A stretch of 64,000 nt of DNA from Actinoallomurus bryophytorum (GCF_006716425.1 NZ_VFOZ01000001.1:992001-1056000); one strand, 5' to 3'; numbered from the stretch's first letter, positions 46,318 through 55,655 are shown. The notes: generated by a model not told the origin, from the letters alone. Made by a program: numbers and translations.

Positions 46318-46640
46318 GACGGGGCGTCGCCTTCTTCGTCGAGTAGCTCACGCAGACCCGAAAGCTTCTCCCGCCAGAACCGCTCGTACGGGGTGAGCCA
46401 CTGGGAGACCTCGCGCAGGGGGTCGGGCTCCAGGTGGTAGAAGCGCATCCGGCCGCTCTTGCGCTCGCCCACCAGCCCCGCGTCCTTGAGCACCTTGAGA
46501 TGCTCGGAGACGCTGGGGCGGCGCATCGCGAAGTGCGAGGCGAGCTCCTGTACGGGCAGCGGGCCGCGTTCGAGCAGGAGCCCCAGCAGCTGCCGCCGCG
46601 CCGGGCTGGCCAGTGCGGCGAAGACGTCGCTCTCAGGCAC
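46314..46640 (-). CDS. ArsR-family regulator
   Basis: About 108 residues of winged helix: FAALASPARRQLLGLLLERG, PVQELASHFAMRRPSVSEHL, KVLKDAGLVGERKSGRMRFY. Metal-site cysteines are absent, typical of the SRPBCC-linked branch. I chose the GTG at 46640 because longer starts would extend into the unrelated VOC gene, whose TGA it overlaps. The probable operator is the inverted repeat at 47011-47028. Confidence 0.82.
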   Translation of the reverse strand: MPESDVFAALASPARRQLLGLLLERGPLPVQELASHFAMRRPSVSEHLKVLKDAGLVGERKSGRMRFYHLEPDPLREVSQWLTPYERFWREKLSGLRELLDEEGDAPS

Positions 46641-46998
46641 CGGAGGCCGTGGCCTGCAGGATGAGACCGTTGCCGTCGGGATCCTCAAGGGTGACGAACC
46701 GTCCCCAGGGCGCGTCCTGGACATCCGCGTCACCGAGCCCCAGGGACTCGATGTCGCCCTGAAGGTCGTCGGTCTCGATGACCAGGCCCTTGAGCGACCC
46801 GGGTGGCATCGTCTCGAACCAGGTGACCAGCGTGATCGAGGACACCGAGCCCCGTGGCCGTACCTGCACCCAGCGCTGGTCCGGCCCCATCGCGGTGTCG
46901 GCCACCAGCTCGAACCCGAGCGTGCCGACGTAGAAGTCCTTCGCGCGGTCCTGATCGGCGACCGGCACGGACAGCAGCTGAATGTGCGTGAGACTCAT
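46633..46998 (-). CDS. VOC (glyoxalase-like) protein
   Basis: A 121-residue VOC protein: MSLTHIQLLSVPVADQDRAK, FYVGTLGFELVADT and FVTLEDPDGNGLILQ. It is the first gene of a VOC-ArsR-SRPBCC operon whose genes all overlap. ATG at 46998 is 12 bp from the palindrome that probably governs the operon. It may be a resistance or detoxification module; substrate unknown. Confidence 0.8.
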   Translation of the reverse strand: MSLTHIQLLSVPVADQDRAKDFYVGTLGFELVADTAMGPDQRWVQVRPRGSVSSITLVTWFETMPPGSLKGLVIETDDLQGDIESLGLGDADVQDAPWGRFVTLEDPDGNGLILQATASGA

Positions 46999-47010
46999 GG
47001 GGCCATAATA

Positions 47011-47028
47011 GGTAGGATTTTCCCTACC
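47011..47028. promoter_or_regulatory. ArsR operator candidate
   Basis: GGTAGG and CCTACC form perfect 6-bp arms separated by ATTTTC, 13 bp from the VOC ATG. The position over the transcription or translation start suits repression by the operon's ArsR protein. Confidence 0.65.
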
Positions 47029-47045
47029 GGTCAACGCTCCAGGAG

Positions 47046-47855
47046 TCAGAGCGCGGCGCTGTCCGGGCGGACGCCTGTGCGGTGACCGAGCCGGCGGGAC
47101 GCCTCCTCGGCCGCGCCGACGACCGCCGAGGCGAGCCGGCCGGTGTCCGAGGGTGCCAGGCGCTGGGTGGGTGCGCCGATTCCGATCGCCGCGACGAGAT
47201 CCCCGGTCATGCCGAACACCGGGGCGCTGATCGAGGCCGCGCCGTAGTCGCGTTCTTCGAAGCTGGTCGCGTAGCCGGCCCGCCGGATCTGCCCGAGCTG
47301 CTCGGTGAGCAGGTCGATGTCGACGACGGTACGCGGGGTGTAGCGCGGCAGGCCCTGACCCACCGCGTCGCGACGCGCGGCGGGGTCCCAGGCCATGAAG
47401 ACCTTTCCCGCCGAGCCCGCGTGCAGGGGCATCACCATGCCCACCACGAACAGGCGGATGACCGGGTGGCGGGACTCGGCCAGCGCGACGACGGTGCGGA
47501 ACGCCCCGTCGCGCATGTAGAGGCAGGCCGTCTCGCCGGTCTCGTCGCGCAGCCGTCGCAGGGCCGGGCGCGTCAGCCTTACCAGGTCGAGCCCGAACGT
47601 TCCCGGCGCCGCCACCTGCACGAGGCCCAGCCCGATCCGGTAACGGTCCTCGTACCGGTCCAGGAACCCCTCGCGCACGAGGTTCTGCACCAGCCGCTGA
47701 CAGGTGCTCGACGGCAGGCCGGTCAGCCTGGTGATCTGCTGCAGCGTGAGCTCGGGCTCCTCGATCGTGAACGACTCGAGGATCTGCTTGACCTTCCGGA
47801 TCACGAGGACCGGCGCCACGGCGGCCTTCTCGCGCTCCTCACCCGACGTCGTCAT
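47046..47855 (-). CDS. IclR-family regulator
   Basis: A 269-residue IclR protein: an N-terminal winged helix (LTLQQITRLTGLPSSTCQRL) and the ligand domain (YMRDGAFRTVVALAESRHP; MPLHAGSAGKVFMAW; FEERDYGAASISAPVFG). It diverges from the CoA-transferase across 71 bp and is probably its regulator. IclR proteins commonly sense aromatic or acyl compounds. Confidence 0.83.
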   Translation of the reverse strand: MTTSGEEREKAAVAPVLVIRKVKQILESFTIEEPELTLQQITRLTGLPSSTCQRLVQNLVREGFLDRYEDRYRIGLGLVQVAAPGTFGLDLVRLTRPALRRLRDETGETACLYMRDGAFRTVVALAESRHPVIRLFVVGMVMPLHAGSAGKVFMAWDPAARRDAVGQGLPRYTPRTVVDIDLLTEQLGQIRRAGYATSFEERDYGAASISAPVFGMTGDLVAAIGIGAPTQRLAPSDTGRLASAVVGAAEEASRRLGHRTGVRPDSAAL

Positions 47856-47926
47856 CTTGACCCCATCTCTACCAACACCACATTATGGGATGACTACCCA
47901 CGATGCGGATGTTATGGAGGGTGGCC

Positions 47927-49156
47927 ATGAACACCGACCCGGCAGCGGGCCCGCCGGAGACCTACGGCCCCCTGGCCGGCGTCCGTGTTCTCGAGCTCGG
48001 CAACTTCATCGCGGCGCCCACCGCCGGGCGGCTGCTCGCCGAGTTCGGCGCGGACGTCATCAAGGTCGAGCGCCCGGGCGTCGGCGACGAGCTGCGACGC
48101 TGGCGGTTGTACGACGGCGACACCTCCTTGCTGTTCCGGATCCTGGGGCGTAACAAGAGGTCACTCACCCTGGACCTGAGCCGTCCCGAAGGGCGGGACA
48201 TCGCGCTGCGGCTGGCGGCCGGCACCGACGTCGTCCTGGAGAACTTCCGCCCGGGAACGCTGGAGAAGTGGGGCCTGGGCCCGGCCGACCTGCGCGCGGC
48301 CAACCCCGGCCTGGTTCTGGTCCGCATCTCCGGCTACGGACAGACCGGCCCCTACCGCGACCGGCCCGACTTCGGCGGCGTGGCCGAGGCGGTCGGCGGC
48401 CTGCGGGCCCTCACCGGCCACTCGGGCCAGCCGCCGACCCGCATCGGGATCAGCCTCGCCGACTCCGTCGCGGGCCTGTACGCGGTCATCGGCGCGCTGA
48501 TGGGGCTGCTCCAGCGTGACCACGTCGCGGGTGAGGTGGTCGACGTGGCCCTGTACGAGTGCGTGTACTCACTGACGGAGTCGCTGGTGCCCGACTTCGA
48601 CGCGTTCGGCGTGGTGCGTGAACCCGGGGGCAGCGGCCCTCCGGGTGCCGCGCCCGCCTGCACCTACCGCTGCGGCGACGGCAGGTACATCGTGGTCGGC
48701 GGCAACGGGGAGGCGATGTTCGGTCGCCTCATGCGGGTCGTCGGCCGGCCCGACCTCGCCGACGGCCCACGGCCGGCCGACGACTCCGGGCGCGTACGCA
48801 ACACCAAGGAGCTGGATGACGCCATCAGTTCCTGGGTGGCCGAACGCACCCAGGACGCCGCCGAGGCGGCCCTCGTGGAGGCGGGCGTGCCGAACGGGCC
48901 CATCCTGACCGCTGAGGAGATCGTGGAGGATCCGCACTACTCGGCGCGCGGGATGCACGAGCGCCGCACCGTGGCGATCGGCGACGGGCACAGCGAGGAC
49001 GTGATCTTCCCCGGCGTCGTGCCCAAGCTCGGCCGCAACCCGGGCCGGGTCACCTGGCTCGGCCCGGAGCTCGGCGAGCACACCGACGCGGTCCTGTCGG
49101 AGCTGGGCATCGACGCTCCACGCCGCGCCGAGCTGCGCGAACAAGGAGTGATCTGA
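47927..49156 (+). CDS. CaiB/BaiF family III CoA-transferase
   Basis: A 409-residue family III CoA-transferase: LAGVRVLELGNFIAAPTAGR, RNKRSLTLDLSRPEGRD and RPDFGGVAEAVGGL, where Asp148 is the likely nucleophile. It moves CoA between carboxylates, substrate unknown. Near-consensus GGAGGG lies before the ATG at 47927. IclR control is likely. It may activate an acid for beta-oxidation, but no steroid operator is present here. Confidence 0.85.
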   Translation: MNTDPAAGPPETYGPLAGVRVLELGNFIAAPTAGRLLAEFGADVIKVERPGVGDELRRWRLYDGDTSLLFRILGRNKRSLTLDLSRPEGRDIALRLAAGTDVVLENFRPGTLEKWGLGPADLRAANPGLVLVRISGYGQTGPYRDRPDFGGVAEAVGGLRALTGHSGQPPTRIGISLADSVAGLYAVIGALMGLLQRDHVAGEVVDVALYECVYSLTESLVPDFDAFGVVREPGGSGPPGAAPACTYRCGDGRYIVVGGNGEAMFGRLMRVVGRPDLADGPRPADDSGRVRNTKELDDAISSWVAERTQDAAEAALVEAGVPNGPILTAEEIVEDPHYSARGMHERRTVAIGDGHSEDVIFPGVVPKLGRNPGRVTWLGPELGEHTDAVLSELGIDAPRRAELREQGVI

Positions 49157-49260
49157 CGTCTTCGCGGCCGGACGCCGTGGCGTCGTGGCGTCGCATGAGC
49201 TCGCCCGAAGGTGAGAGGAGCGGCCGGCGTGCGCTGCCAGGCTGCCGACCGCCCCTTCGC

Positions 49261-49296
49261 GACACCCGTTTCTCCCGCGATACGCGGGCGGGTGTC
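49261..49296. terminator. Composite hairpin terminator
   Basis: Outer arms GACACCCG (49261-49268) and CGGGTGTC (49289-49296) enclose inner arms CCCGCG (49274-49279) and CGCGGG (49283-49288). It lies 100 bp after the CoA-transferase. The rest of 49157-49475 holds no gene; AT-richer sequence at 49340-49420 should be the promoter of the small membrane gene. Confidence 0.7.
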
Positions 49297-49475
49297 TCGC
49301 CATGATGAGCGTCCCGGACCGGGCCGCCGGGTCACCCTTGTGCGGTGACTCAACTGTTACATCGCGAACGGCGACCCCGGCGCTACAGTCAAGCCCCCAC
49401 AATTTACGGACAAAAGTTTCGAATGCCGCCTATCGGGCAAATCGCGGGCGTTCGAACCGAGCCAAGGAGGTCCCG

Positions 49476-49652
49476 ATGCGCAGACGGGGCGGAGTCAGTC
49501 TTATCGGTCTGATCTACATATTGATTGGCATTTTCGTGGCGTGGGACCACGACTACATCACGATCAGCCTGCTGAAGAAGGTCCTCAGCGCGCTGCTCGC
49601 GATCTTCCTGTGGTTCCTCGTCCTTCTCGGCGTCAGCCTGCACGTCAGCTGA
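49476..49652 (+). CDS. Small membrane protein (58 aa)
   Basis: Two membrane segments (SLIGLIYILIGIFVAW and VLSALLAIFLWFLVLLGVSL) joined by DHDYITISLLKK, with a basic MRRRGG start. AAGGAGG lies 6 bp before the ATG. Short proteins like this are widespread in actinomycetes. Function unknown. A hairpin at 49667 follows. Confidence 0.68.
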   Translation: MRRRGGVSLIGLIYILIGIFVAWDHDYITISLLKKVLSALLAIFLWFLVLLGVSLHVS

Positions 49653-49666
49653 CCTGACCCCCCTCT

Positions 49667-49701
49667 TTCGCGGCCGCTCACCTCGTGGGAGCGGCCGCGA
49701 A
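49667..49701. terminator. Convergent hairpin terminator
   Basis: Arms TTCGCGGCCGCTC (49667-49679) and GAGCGGCCGCGAA (49689-49701) pair perfectly around 9 bases, between the small membrane gene and the propeller-like gene that converge here. Confidence 0.8.
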
Positions 49702-49706
49702 GGCGT

Positions 49707-52439
49707 TCAGGGCGTCGGAGTCCGCCACAGCGTGGGCTCGTCGGTGCGGTAGTCGCCGGTAAAACCGACCGCGAGCAGGTTCGCTCCCACCACCGTCAGT
49801 CCGTCGAGCCGCTGCACACCGGGCCCGTCGAGACCGAGGCCGTGCGGGCGCACGGCGCGCCAGGTGCGGCCGTCCGGCGACGTCCACATGATCACGTCGG
49901 ACCGCGTCCCGCCGGCGAGCACGAATCCGCGCGGTGTCGCGGTGGCCGTGGTGAGCGCGGTACCCGGCGCCGCGCCGGGCAGTGCCGCCGGCTGCCAGGT
50001 GTGGCCGCCGTCCGCGGAGACCGACGCGAAGACGTACGCGCCGGCGATGCCGGTGGCCACCAGCACGCTCCCCCGCGCGACGACCTTGGTCAGCGCGCCC
50101 TCGGTCGTGCCCTGCGGCAGCGCGGGTGCCGTCGTCGCCAGCGTCCAGCGCTTGCCGTCCGGCGAGGTCCACAGCGCGGGCTGCGACAGCTTGTTCTTCG
50201 TCTGGCCGCCAACCGCGACGAACCCGCTCGGCGTGGCGGTCACGTCGCTCATCCACTTCGGCGCGGCCCGGCCGCCGTCCAGATCGGTCTTTCCGGCGTC
50301 GCGGGAACGAGCCCAGTCCTTCAGATCGCCCGAGGACCACGCGGCGGCGGTCGTGCCGTTGTCGGTGCCGACCACGACATAGGTGGATCCGTTCGCGGCG
50401 GCCGCGGACGGGACGAGGGCACCGCCGAACGCACGGCTGCCCGGCACCGGCTGCCAGGTGCTCGTGTCGCCCGACATCAGCACGAGCGAACGCGAGCCCG
50501 TACCCCCGACGGCCAGCCAGCCCGGCCCGCCGTGGACCACGTCGACGAGACGCTGCTGCCCCGGCGCCTTGGAAGCCGGGAGCCGCGCCCTGCTCCACGC
50601 GGCGCCGTCCGCCGAGGTCCACAGCGCGGCCCGGCCGTTCGTGCTGCCGACCGCGACGATCCGGCCGGCGTCGGCCGTGATTCCGTCGACCGTGCGTTCG
50701 GCGTGCACCGCGTCGGGGACGGCGGCGAGGTTGACGTCGCCCGCGCCGGCCATCGTCAAGTAGGCGTCACCGCTGCCGAGCCGCCCGGTCACGACCGGCC
50801 CCTGCGAGGTGAGCGCCGCGCCGGTGAGCGTGCGTCCGGCCGGCAGGTCCGCGACGTGCCGCCATGCCTTGGTGTCGCCGCTGGTCATGACCGCGGTCTT
50901 GCCGCCGTGCAGGGAGACGAGGACGGTCAGGCCGCTGTCGGTCCCCCGCAGCAGATGGATTCCGGAGTACCCGCTCACCGCGAGCCGGCCGGCCGTCGCC
51001 CAGTTCTTGCCGTCCGACGAGCCGAAGAACGCCCCGTACGCGGTGGTCGTGCGCCTTCTCTTACGGCCGGTGGTGCGGGACGCCTCACGTGCGGCGAAGA
51101 AGCCGGTCTGGGTCGCGGCGACATCCACCACGTCACCGGAGGAGCCCTGCCCCTGCGGGACCCTCACCGGCTCCCAGCTGCGCCCGCCGTCGGGCGAACG
51201 CCAGAACGCCTCGCTCTCGGCGGTCCGCCGGACCTTCCTGCGCTTCCTCTTCACTCGCTTGATCACCGTCTTGGTGGTCCGCACCCGGCCACGCGCCACC
51301 ACGATGTCACCGTGTGCCGCGACCTGGGACAGCCCGACGGTCGTGCCGCCGGAGGCCGGCTTGAACGGGTCGCCGCCGAGCCGCGTCCAGGTGCTGCCGT
51401 CGGGGGAGGTCCAGATCACGGCCTGCGTGGCGGCGTTCACCGTCGCGGTGCCCGCGGCGACGAAGCCCGACGTCGTACGTACCAGCTGCCTGACGGTGTC
51501 GCCGGAGCCGAACGCACCGGACTGGGGGCGGCGGGTCCAGGTGCGCGCGTCGCGGCTCGTCCACTCGACGATGCCGTCGTGGGTGTTCCCCAGCGCCGCC
51601 CACTCGCCCGTCCCGCCGGCCAGGAGCTGGGGGTACTCCCCCTGCGGCGGATCGCCGCCGTCGGCGGCGCGCACCGCCGCGAGACGCCAGGAGTGGCCGC
51701 CGTCGCCCGAGGTCAGGAACTGCCCGCGGGAGTAGACGCCGCCCTGCTCCGAGCCGATCGCCACGGCCGTGCTGCCGGACGAGACGACGGTGTCGAGCGT
51801 GTGGGAACGACCGCCGGTGGCCGTCGTGGGATCGAGCGCGAACAGCCGCCCTGCCGCCACGGCCGGCGTGCCCGCCGGCTTCTTCGCCTCGCCGCCGTCC
51901 CCGCCGAACAGCACGTACGCGCCGGCGCCGGCGATGAGGACGGCCACCACCGCGATCGCGATGGGCAGGACGGGGAGACCGTCAAGGGCCGGCAGGCGAC
52001 GGCGCCGCTTCGGGGGCACCCACGGCTCGGGGTCGCCCGGGGCCCGCTCACCGGACGGCTCGTCCGCGTCCTGGGGCCGGGCGGGGCTCTGCGGCCGCGC
52101 CGGCGCCGTCGGCACCGGGGCCGGGTACTGGGGAGCCGGGCGCGGCGCCGGCACGCTCGCCGCCGGCCGGGCGGCGCGTGGCGCGGGATCGGCACGGCTC
52201 CAGTCGATGCCCGCGCGGTGCCATACGGCGTTCGAACGCTGCCAGGGCGACGCGCTGGGCATCCCGCGGCCACGGCCCGTCTCGGCGGTCGCGGCGGCCT
52301 CGGCCAGCCGCTCGCCGATCCGGCGGCGCTCGCTCTTCGCGCTCGGCGGCGCGGACTGGCCGGCCCGATCCCGTGGCCTAGGGGCGGCACCGCCGCCGGT
52401 GAAGTCTCCAGGGGAGGCGCCGTTGCCGGTCGTGCTCAC
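49707..52439 (-). CDS. Membrane-anchored propeller-like repeat protein
   Basis: A 910-residue protein. Residues 1-155 are Pro/Ala/Arg-rich and cytoplasmic, one membrane helix lies near 160-180 (LPIAIAVVAVLIAGAGAYVL), and the rest is extracellular. About 12 sialidase/BNR-like repeats of the type WTSPDGxTW or SGDxxxW recur (for example WTSRDARTW, WTSPDGSTW, WRSPDGGRSW, WTSADGAAW, WTSPDGKRW), fitting one or two beta-propellers. A Lys/Arg-rich insert (KRVKRKRRKVRRT) interrupts one blade. Such proteins are commonly annotated as hypothetical; they may bind wall polymers. It stands alone between hairpin and short gap. Confidence 0.72.
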   Translation of the reverse strand: MSTTGNGASPGDFTGGGAAPRPRDRAGQSAPPSAKSERRRIGERLAEAAATAETGRGRGMPSASPWQRSNAVWHRAGIDWSRADPAPRAARPAASVPAPRPAPQYPAPVPTAPARPQSPARPQDADEPSGERAPGDPEPWVPPKRRRRLPALDGLPVLPIAIAVVAVLIAGAGAYVLFGGDGGEAKKPAGTPAVAAGRLFALDPTTATGGRSHTLDTVVSSGSTAVAIGSEQGGVYSRGQFLTSGDGGHSWRLAAVRAADGGDPPQGEYPQLLAGGTGEWAALGNTHDGIVEWTSRDARTWTRRPQSGAFGSGDTVRQLVRTTSGFVAAGTATVNAATQAVIWTSPDGSTWTRLGGDPFKPASGGTTVGLSQVAAHGDIVVARGRVRTTKTVIKRVKRKRRKVRRTAESEAFWRSPDGGRSWEPVRVPQGQGSSGDVVDVAATQTGFFAAREASRTTGRKRRRTTTAYGAFFGSSDGKNWATAGRLAVSGYSGIHLLRGTDSGLTVLVSLHGGKTAVMTSGDTKAWRHVADLPAGRTLTGAALTSQGPVVTGRLGSGDAYLTMAGAGDVNLAAVPDAVHAERTVDGITADAGRIVAVGSTNGRAALWTSADGAAWSRARLPASKAPGQQRLVDVVHGGPGWLAVGGTGSRSLVLMSGDTSTWQPVPGSRAFGGALVPSAAAANGSTYVVVGTDNGTTAAAWSSGDLKDWARSRDAGKTDLDGGRAAPKWMSDVTATPSGFVAVGGQTKNKLSQPALWTSPDGKRWTLATTAPALPQGTTEGALTKVVARGSVLVATGIAGAYVFASVSADGGHTWQPAALPGAAPGTALTTATATPRGFVLAGGTRSDVIMWTSPDGRTWRAVRPHGLGLDGPGVQRLDGLTVVGANLLAVGFTGDYRTDEPTLWRTPTP

Positions 52440-52568
52440 GCTGTCCCTCTCGTCAAACCATCCGTGCGGGTACCCATCAAACCGTGATTCGGGACGCCAC
52501 GACGACGGGAAGGGGCATGTCGGGCACGGATTTCCCCGAGCGGGCCACCACGCGGTGTGGAAGAGCGC

Positions 52569-53401
52569 TCACGCTCGGAGGCGTGGGATTACCTCAGCCC
52601 CGAGCCGGACGATGTTCTCCCTGGTCAACGCCGGGTCTCCGGTGCCTTCGACCATGAGGGCGAAGTGCTCGACACCGGTACGCTCGGCGGTCTCCGCCAG
52701 TGCCGCGACGCAGTCGTCGGCCGTCCCGACCGGGTGGATGCGGCACAGCAGCGCGGCGTACTCCTCAGGGTCGCGGCGCCGTCGCGGACGGTCATCGACC
52801 GGTACGTATCCCGCAAGGCCCGGACCGAGCCAGCGGGGCATCGCCGTGCGGAGCACGCGCTGGGCCTCGGCGCGGCTGTCGGCGACGTAGGCGACGGCCG
52901 CCGCCATGTGGCCGGACACCGCCGGACCGTACCGCCGGTAGTGCTCGACCAGCGCGCGTTTCTCCTCGTCGCCGGCGTGCATGCCGAGCAGCATCGGCAG
53001 GCCGCGCCGCGCGGCGAGCTCCACCGTGTGCGTGGAGGTGCAGGCCACCACGACGGGTGGCCCGGTCAGCGGGCGCGGGACCACGGGCACGGGACGGAAC
53101 GCGAACGTCCCGTCCCCGCCCACGCGTTCGCCGGTGAGCGCGTCGAGCAGCAGGTCCAGGCTCTCGCCGAAGCCGGACTCGTACCGGGCGAGCCCGGTGC
53201 CGAACACCTCCAGGTCGACCCACGGGCCGCCCCGGCCGACCCCCAGCCGGAACCGTCCCCCGCTGACTGGTGCTCGGCGAGCCACACTCCGTCGAAGCCC
53301 GCCCGCTCGGCGGCCACGGCCGCCGCGACCGTACGCTCCAGCACTTCGGCGTGGGTCTGGCCGGGGAACTGCGCGGCCAGCAGGAAGAGCCCGACCCGCA
53401 C
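52569..53401 (-). pseudogene. LLM flavin monooxygenase broken by internal deletion
   Basis: The start MRVGLFLLAAQFPGQTHAEV to GFDGVWLAEHQ is the N-terminus of a luciferase-like monooxygenase. At about 53265 it jumps to SGGRFRLGVGRGGPW in another frame, after which the rest to RLGAEVIPRLRA is normal. Relatives carry about 50-60 residues between these blocks (the strand that includes the flavin-contact region), so a deletion of roughly 150-180 bp plus a frame change has inactivated the gene. Neither half makes a complete domain. It precedes nothing obviously related. Confidence 0.75.
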
Positions 53402-53408
53402 CGGCCGG

Positions 53409-54155
53409 TCAGCCTCGGACGTAGACGCGCGTGCCGATGGGCAGCAGCTTGGCCACGATGTTCGAGGTGCCCATCGGGATCCGCACGCAGCCGTGCGACG
53501 CCGGGTGCAGCGGCACCGCGGGCTCGCCGTGGATGGCGTAGCCGCCGTCGAAGTAGTTGGCCTTGTAGAGCGTGCCGAGCGGTGAGGTCTCCCAGCCCGA
53601 GGCCTTGCGGTACACCCGGAACTTGCCTCGCGGCGTGTGCGCGAAGCCGGTGTGCCCGTTGGTGGAGTAGCTCGTCTCCGTCCCGGAGGAGATGTGGCTC
53701 GTCAGGACGAGCCGTCCGCTCTTGTAGACGTAGAGCAGCTGGTGCTTGACGTCGACCTCGGCGCGGTTCTTGGCGCCCTTGGGCACGAGCGGCTCGGGCA
53801 GGTGCGGCAGCGCGAGCGCGGCCCAGGTCTTCGTGCCGGCGTTGGAGCTCGGCTTGATGTGGTTGACCTTCTGGAACGCCCAGACGGCGAAGCTCGTCGC
53901 CTGACCCCACTTACCGTCGACCGTGCCGGGGTCGTAGCCGAGGTCCTTCAGCCGCTGCTGCAGCTTCTCGACCCCCGCACCGTGATCCCCGAAGTGCACC
54001 GTCGGGCCGACGAGCTCGGCCCGCGGGTTCTGTGCGCTCCGCACGGCGGCCTGCGCGGGGGCGGGCGCGGCGACGGCCTGTGCGGTGAACACCGGGGCCA
54101 TGAGGACCGCCGAGCCGGTGCCGGTGAGAACGACCTTGCCCAAGCTGACTCGCAT
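53409..54155 (-). CDS. L,D-transpeptidase with peptidoglycan-binding domain
   Basis: About 248 residues. A signal peptide (MRVSLGKVVLTGTGSAVLMA, cleaved near AQAVAA) is followed by PG_binding_1 (VEKLQQRLKDLGYDPGTVDG) and YkuD domain with YAIHGEPAVPLHPASHGCVR, Cys223 being the nucleophile. It makes 3-3 cross-links in peptidoglycan. ATG at 54155 gives the signal peptide directly, but a longer start at 54224 is possible. No operon partner. Confidence 0.85.
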   Translation of the reverse strand: MRVSLGKVVLTGTGSAVLMAPVFTAQAVAAPAPAQAAVRSAQNPRAELVGPTVHFGDHGAGVEKLQQRLKDLGYDPGTVDGKWGQATSFAVWAFQKVNHIKPSSNAGTKTWAALALPHLPEPLVPKGAKNRAEVDVKHQLLYVYKSGRLVLTSHISSGTETSYSTNGHTGFAHTPRGKFRVYRKASGWETSPLGTLYKANYFDGGYAIHGEPAVPLHPASHGCVRIPMGTSNIVAKLLPIGTRVYVRG

Positions 54156-54262
54156 CGGGTTCACTCCACGACGTCGAGAGGATTGGTCGTTCCCGGCGTC
54201 CCCGCTATTGGACGCTTTACTCATTTATTTCGTCCGCTTGACATATTCGGGGGGTCACGCGC

Positions 54263-54847
54263 TCAGCGGCGGGGAATCGTGCGTGTTTCCACCAGGCCCT
54301 TGTACGCGACCGCGCGTACGTGCAGCACCGGCGCGTCGGCCGGCAGCTCACCGGCCCATTCCTCGTCACGGGTGACGCCGAAGCCGTTCACCTCGACGCG
54401 GATGCCCGGCGGCACGATGATCTCGATGTCGGACTTGTAGGCGATCGCGAGGATGGTCGTGACCGGCTCGGTGAGCTCGGCGGCCCGCAGGTCGAACACC
54501 CCGCTGCCCTTGTAGACCAGCGTCCGGAACGTCCCCGGCACGCGCCACCGCCCGGCGTGGCGCACGTTGTTCTTGTAGGCGACCGCGTAGCGACCGGGTT
54601 TGGGTCCGCTCCCGGGGGTGACCGCGGTACGCGGCACGACGGGCGCCGTCGCGGACGGAAGGTCGACGAGCAGCCCGTCCAGGTCGCCGTGGGTCCGTGC
54701 GGCCAGCGCGGCGCGCATGCGCTCGTCGAACTCCCCGTCCGCCAGGCGCCCCTCGGCGAAGGCGACCTGCAGCCGCTGTACGGTGGCGTCCCGCTCCTGG
54801 TCGGAGGCGCGCATGCCGGACGGCTTCGCCTCGCGGTACGGCTCCAT
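54263..54847 (-). CDS. DUF1707 and LiaF-like domain protein
   Basis: A 194-residue protein with DUF1707 (MRASDQERDATVQRLQVAFA, EGRLADGEFDERMRAAL) and a C-terminal beta-rich domain resembling DUF2154/LiaF (VFDLRAAELTEPVTTILAIA, YKSDIEIIVPPGIRVEVNGF). Such proteins are linked to cell-envelope stress in related bacteria. AGAGGAGATC precedes the ATG. It diverges from a cupin gene. Confidence 0.8.
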   Translation of the reverse strand: MEPYREAKPSGMRASDQERDATVQRLQVAFAEGRLADGEFDERMRAALAARTHGDLDGLLVDLPSATAPVVPRTAVTPGSGPKPGRYAVAYKNNVRHAGRWRVPGTFRTLVYKGSGVFDLRAAELTEPVTTILAIAYKSDIEIIVPPGIRVEVNGFGVTRDEEWAGELPADAPVLHVRAVAYKGLVETRTIPRR

Positions 54848-54993
54848 GATTGATCTCCTCTTCGGCCAAAGTCGAGATGTATCTTAACGACATTTCTCTC
54901 TAATGACGAGACCTTCTCATCTTGGACGACGCGACCCGGCGACTCGCCGGGGCCCGGCCACCGGCACGCACCTCGGGCCGTTAGGTTGATCGT

Positions 54994-55653
54994 GTGCTGC
55001 TACTCACGACACTCGACGCGTGGCGATCCGAGCCGGACCAGCCGTTCCGCAGCGAGACGGCCGCGTACTCGCCCGAAGAGGACGCGGTCGCGCTGGCCAA
55101 CGACGCGTTCGCCGACGAGCAGGTCGTCGGTCTGGTCGTCCCGTTCTCGCGGATGCCGCTGCCCGGCGCGGTCAACCGGTCCACCGTCGAGGAGGTGCGG
55201 TACGCCCGGCGCGACCCGAGCGGCCAGGTGACCGGTTTCTTCCCCAGGCCCCCGGTGGCCGAGGCGCTCGACCTGCTGCCCCACCCGGAGGGCGGCTGGT
55301 TCCGCGAGACCTGGAGGACGACGACCCCGGTCCCGGCGCACGGCGGCGAGCGCGCCACCGCCACCGGCATCTACTTCCTGCTCGGCGTCGGCGAGGAGTC
55401 GATTTGGCACGCCGTGCGCTCGGACGAGCTGTGGCTGTGGCATCGCGGTGGACCGCTCGAGCTGACCCTGCGCGGCGACGCGCCGGGCGAGGAGAACACC
55501 GTCCTGCTCGGCCCCGACGTCGAGCACGGCCAGGTGCCGCAGGCGCTCGTGCCCGGCGGGATCTGGCAGGCCGCCCGGCCGGCGGGTGACCAGGAGGTGC
55601 TCGTGAGCTGCGTCGTCTCCCCCGGCTTCGACCCCGCCGACTTCAGCGTCTGA
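54994..55653 (+). CDS. Cupin DUF985 protein with extra N-terminus
   Basis: A 219-residue protein. The C-terminal 140 residues are a DUF985 cupin: LDLLPHPEGGWFRETWRTTT, GIYFLLGVGEESIWHAVRSD, LWLWHRGGPLEL. The N-terminal 75 residues (LLTTLDAWRSEPDQPFRSET, ALANDAFADEQVVGLVVPF) may derive from a DUF952-like domain. Start is GTG at 54994 without a ribosome site; TTAGGTTGAT about 10 bp upstream suggests leaderless translation. Its stop and the crotonase stop are 2 bp apart, tail to tail. Confidence 0.7.
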   Translation: MLLLTTLDAWRSEPDQPFRSETAAYSPEEDAVALANDAFADEQVVGLVVPFSRMPLPGAVNRSTVEEVRYARRDPSGQVTGFFPRPPVAEALDLLPHPEGGWFRETWRTTTPVPAHGGERATATGIYFLLGVGEESIWHAVRSDELWLWHRGGPLELTLRGDAPGEENTVLLGPDVEHGQVPQALVPGGIWQAARPAGDQEVLVSCVVSPGFDPADFSV

Positions 55654-55655
55654 CC

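Noticed and set aside
49842-52487. Plus-strand 881-codon open frame
   Set aside because: Antisense of the propeller-like protein; Arg/Gly/Ala-rich and without domains.
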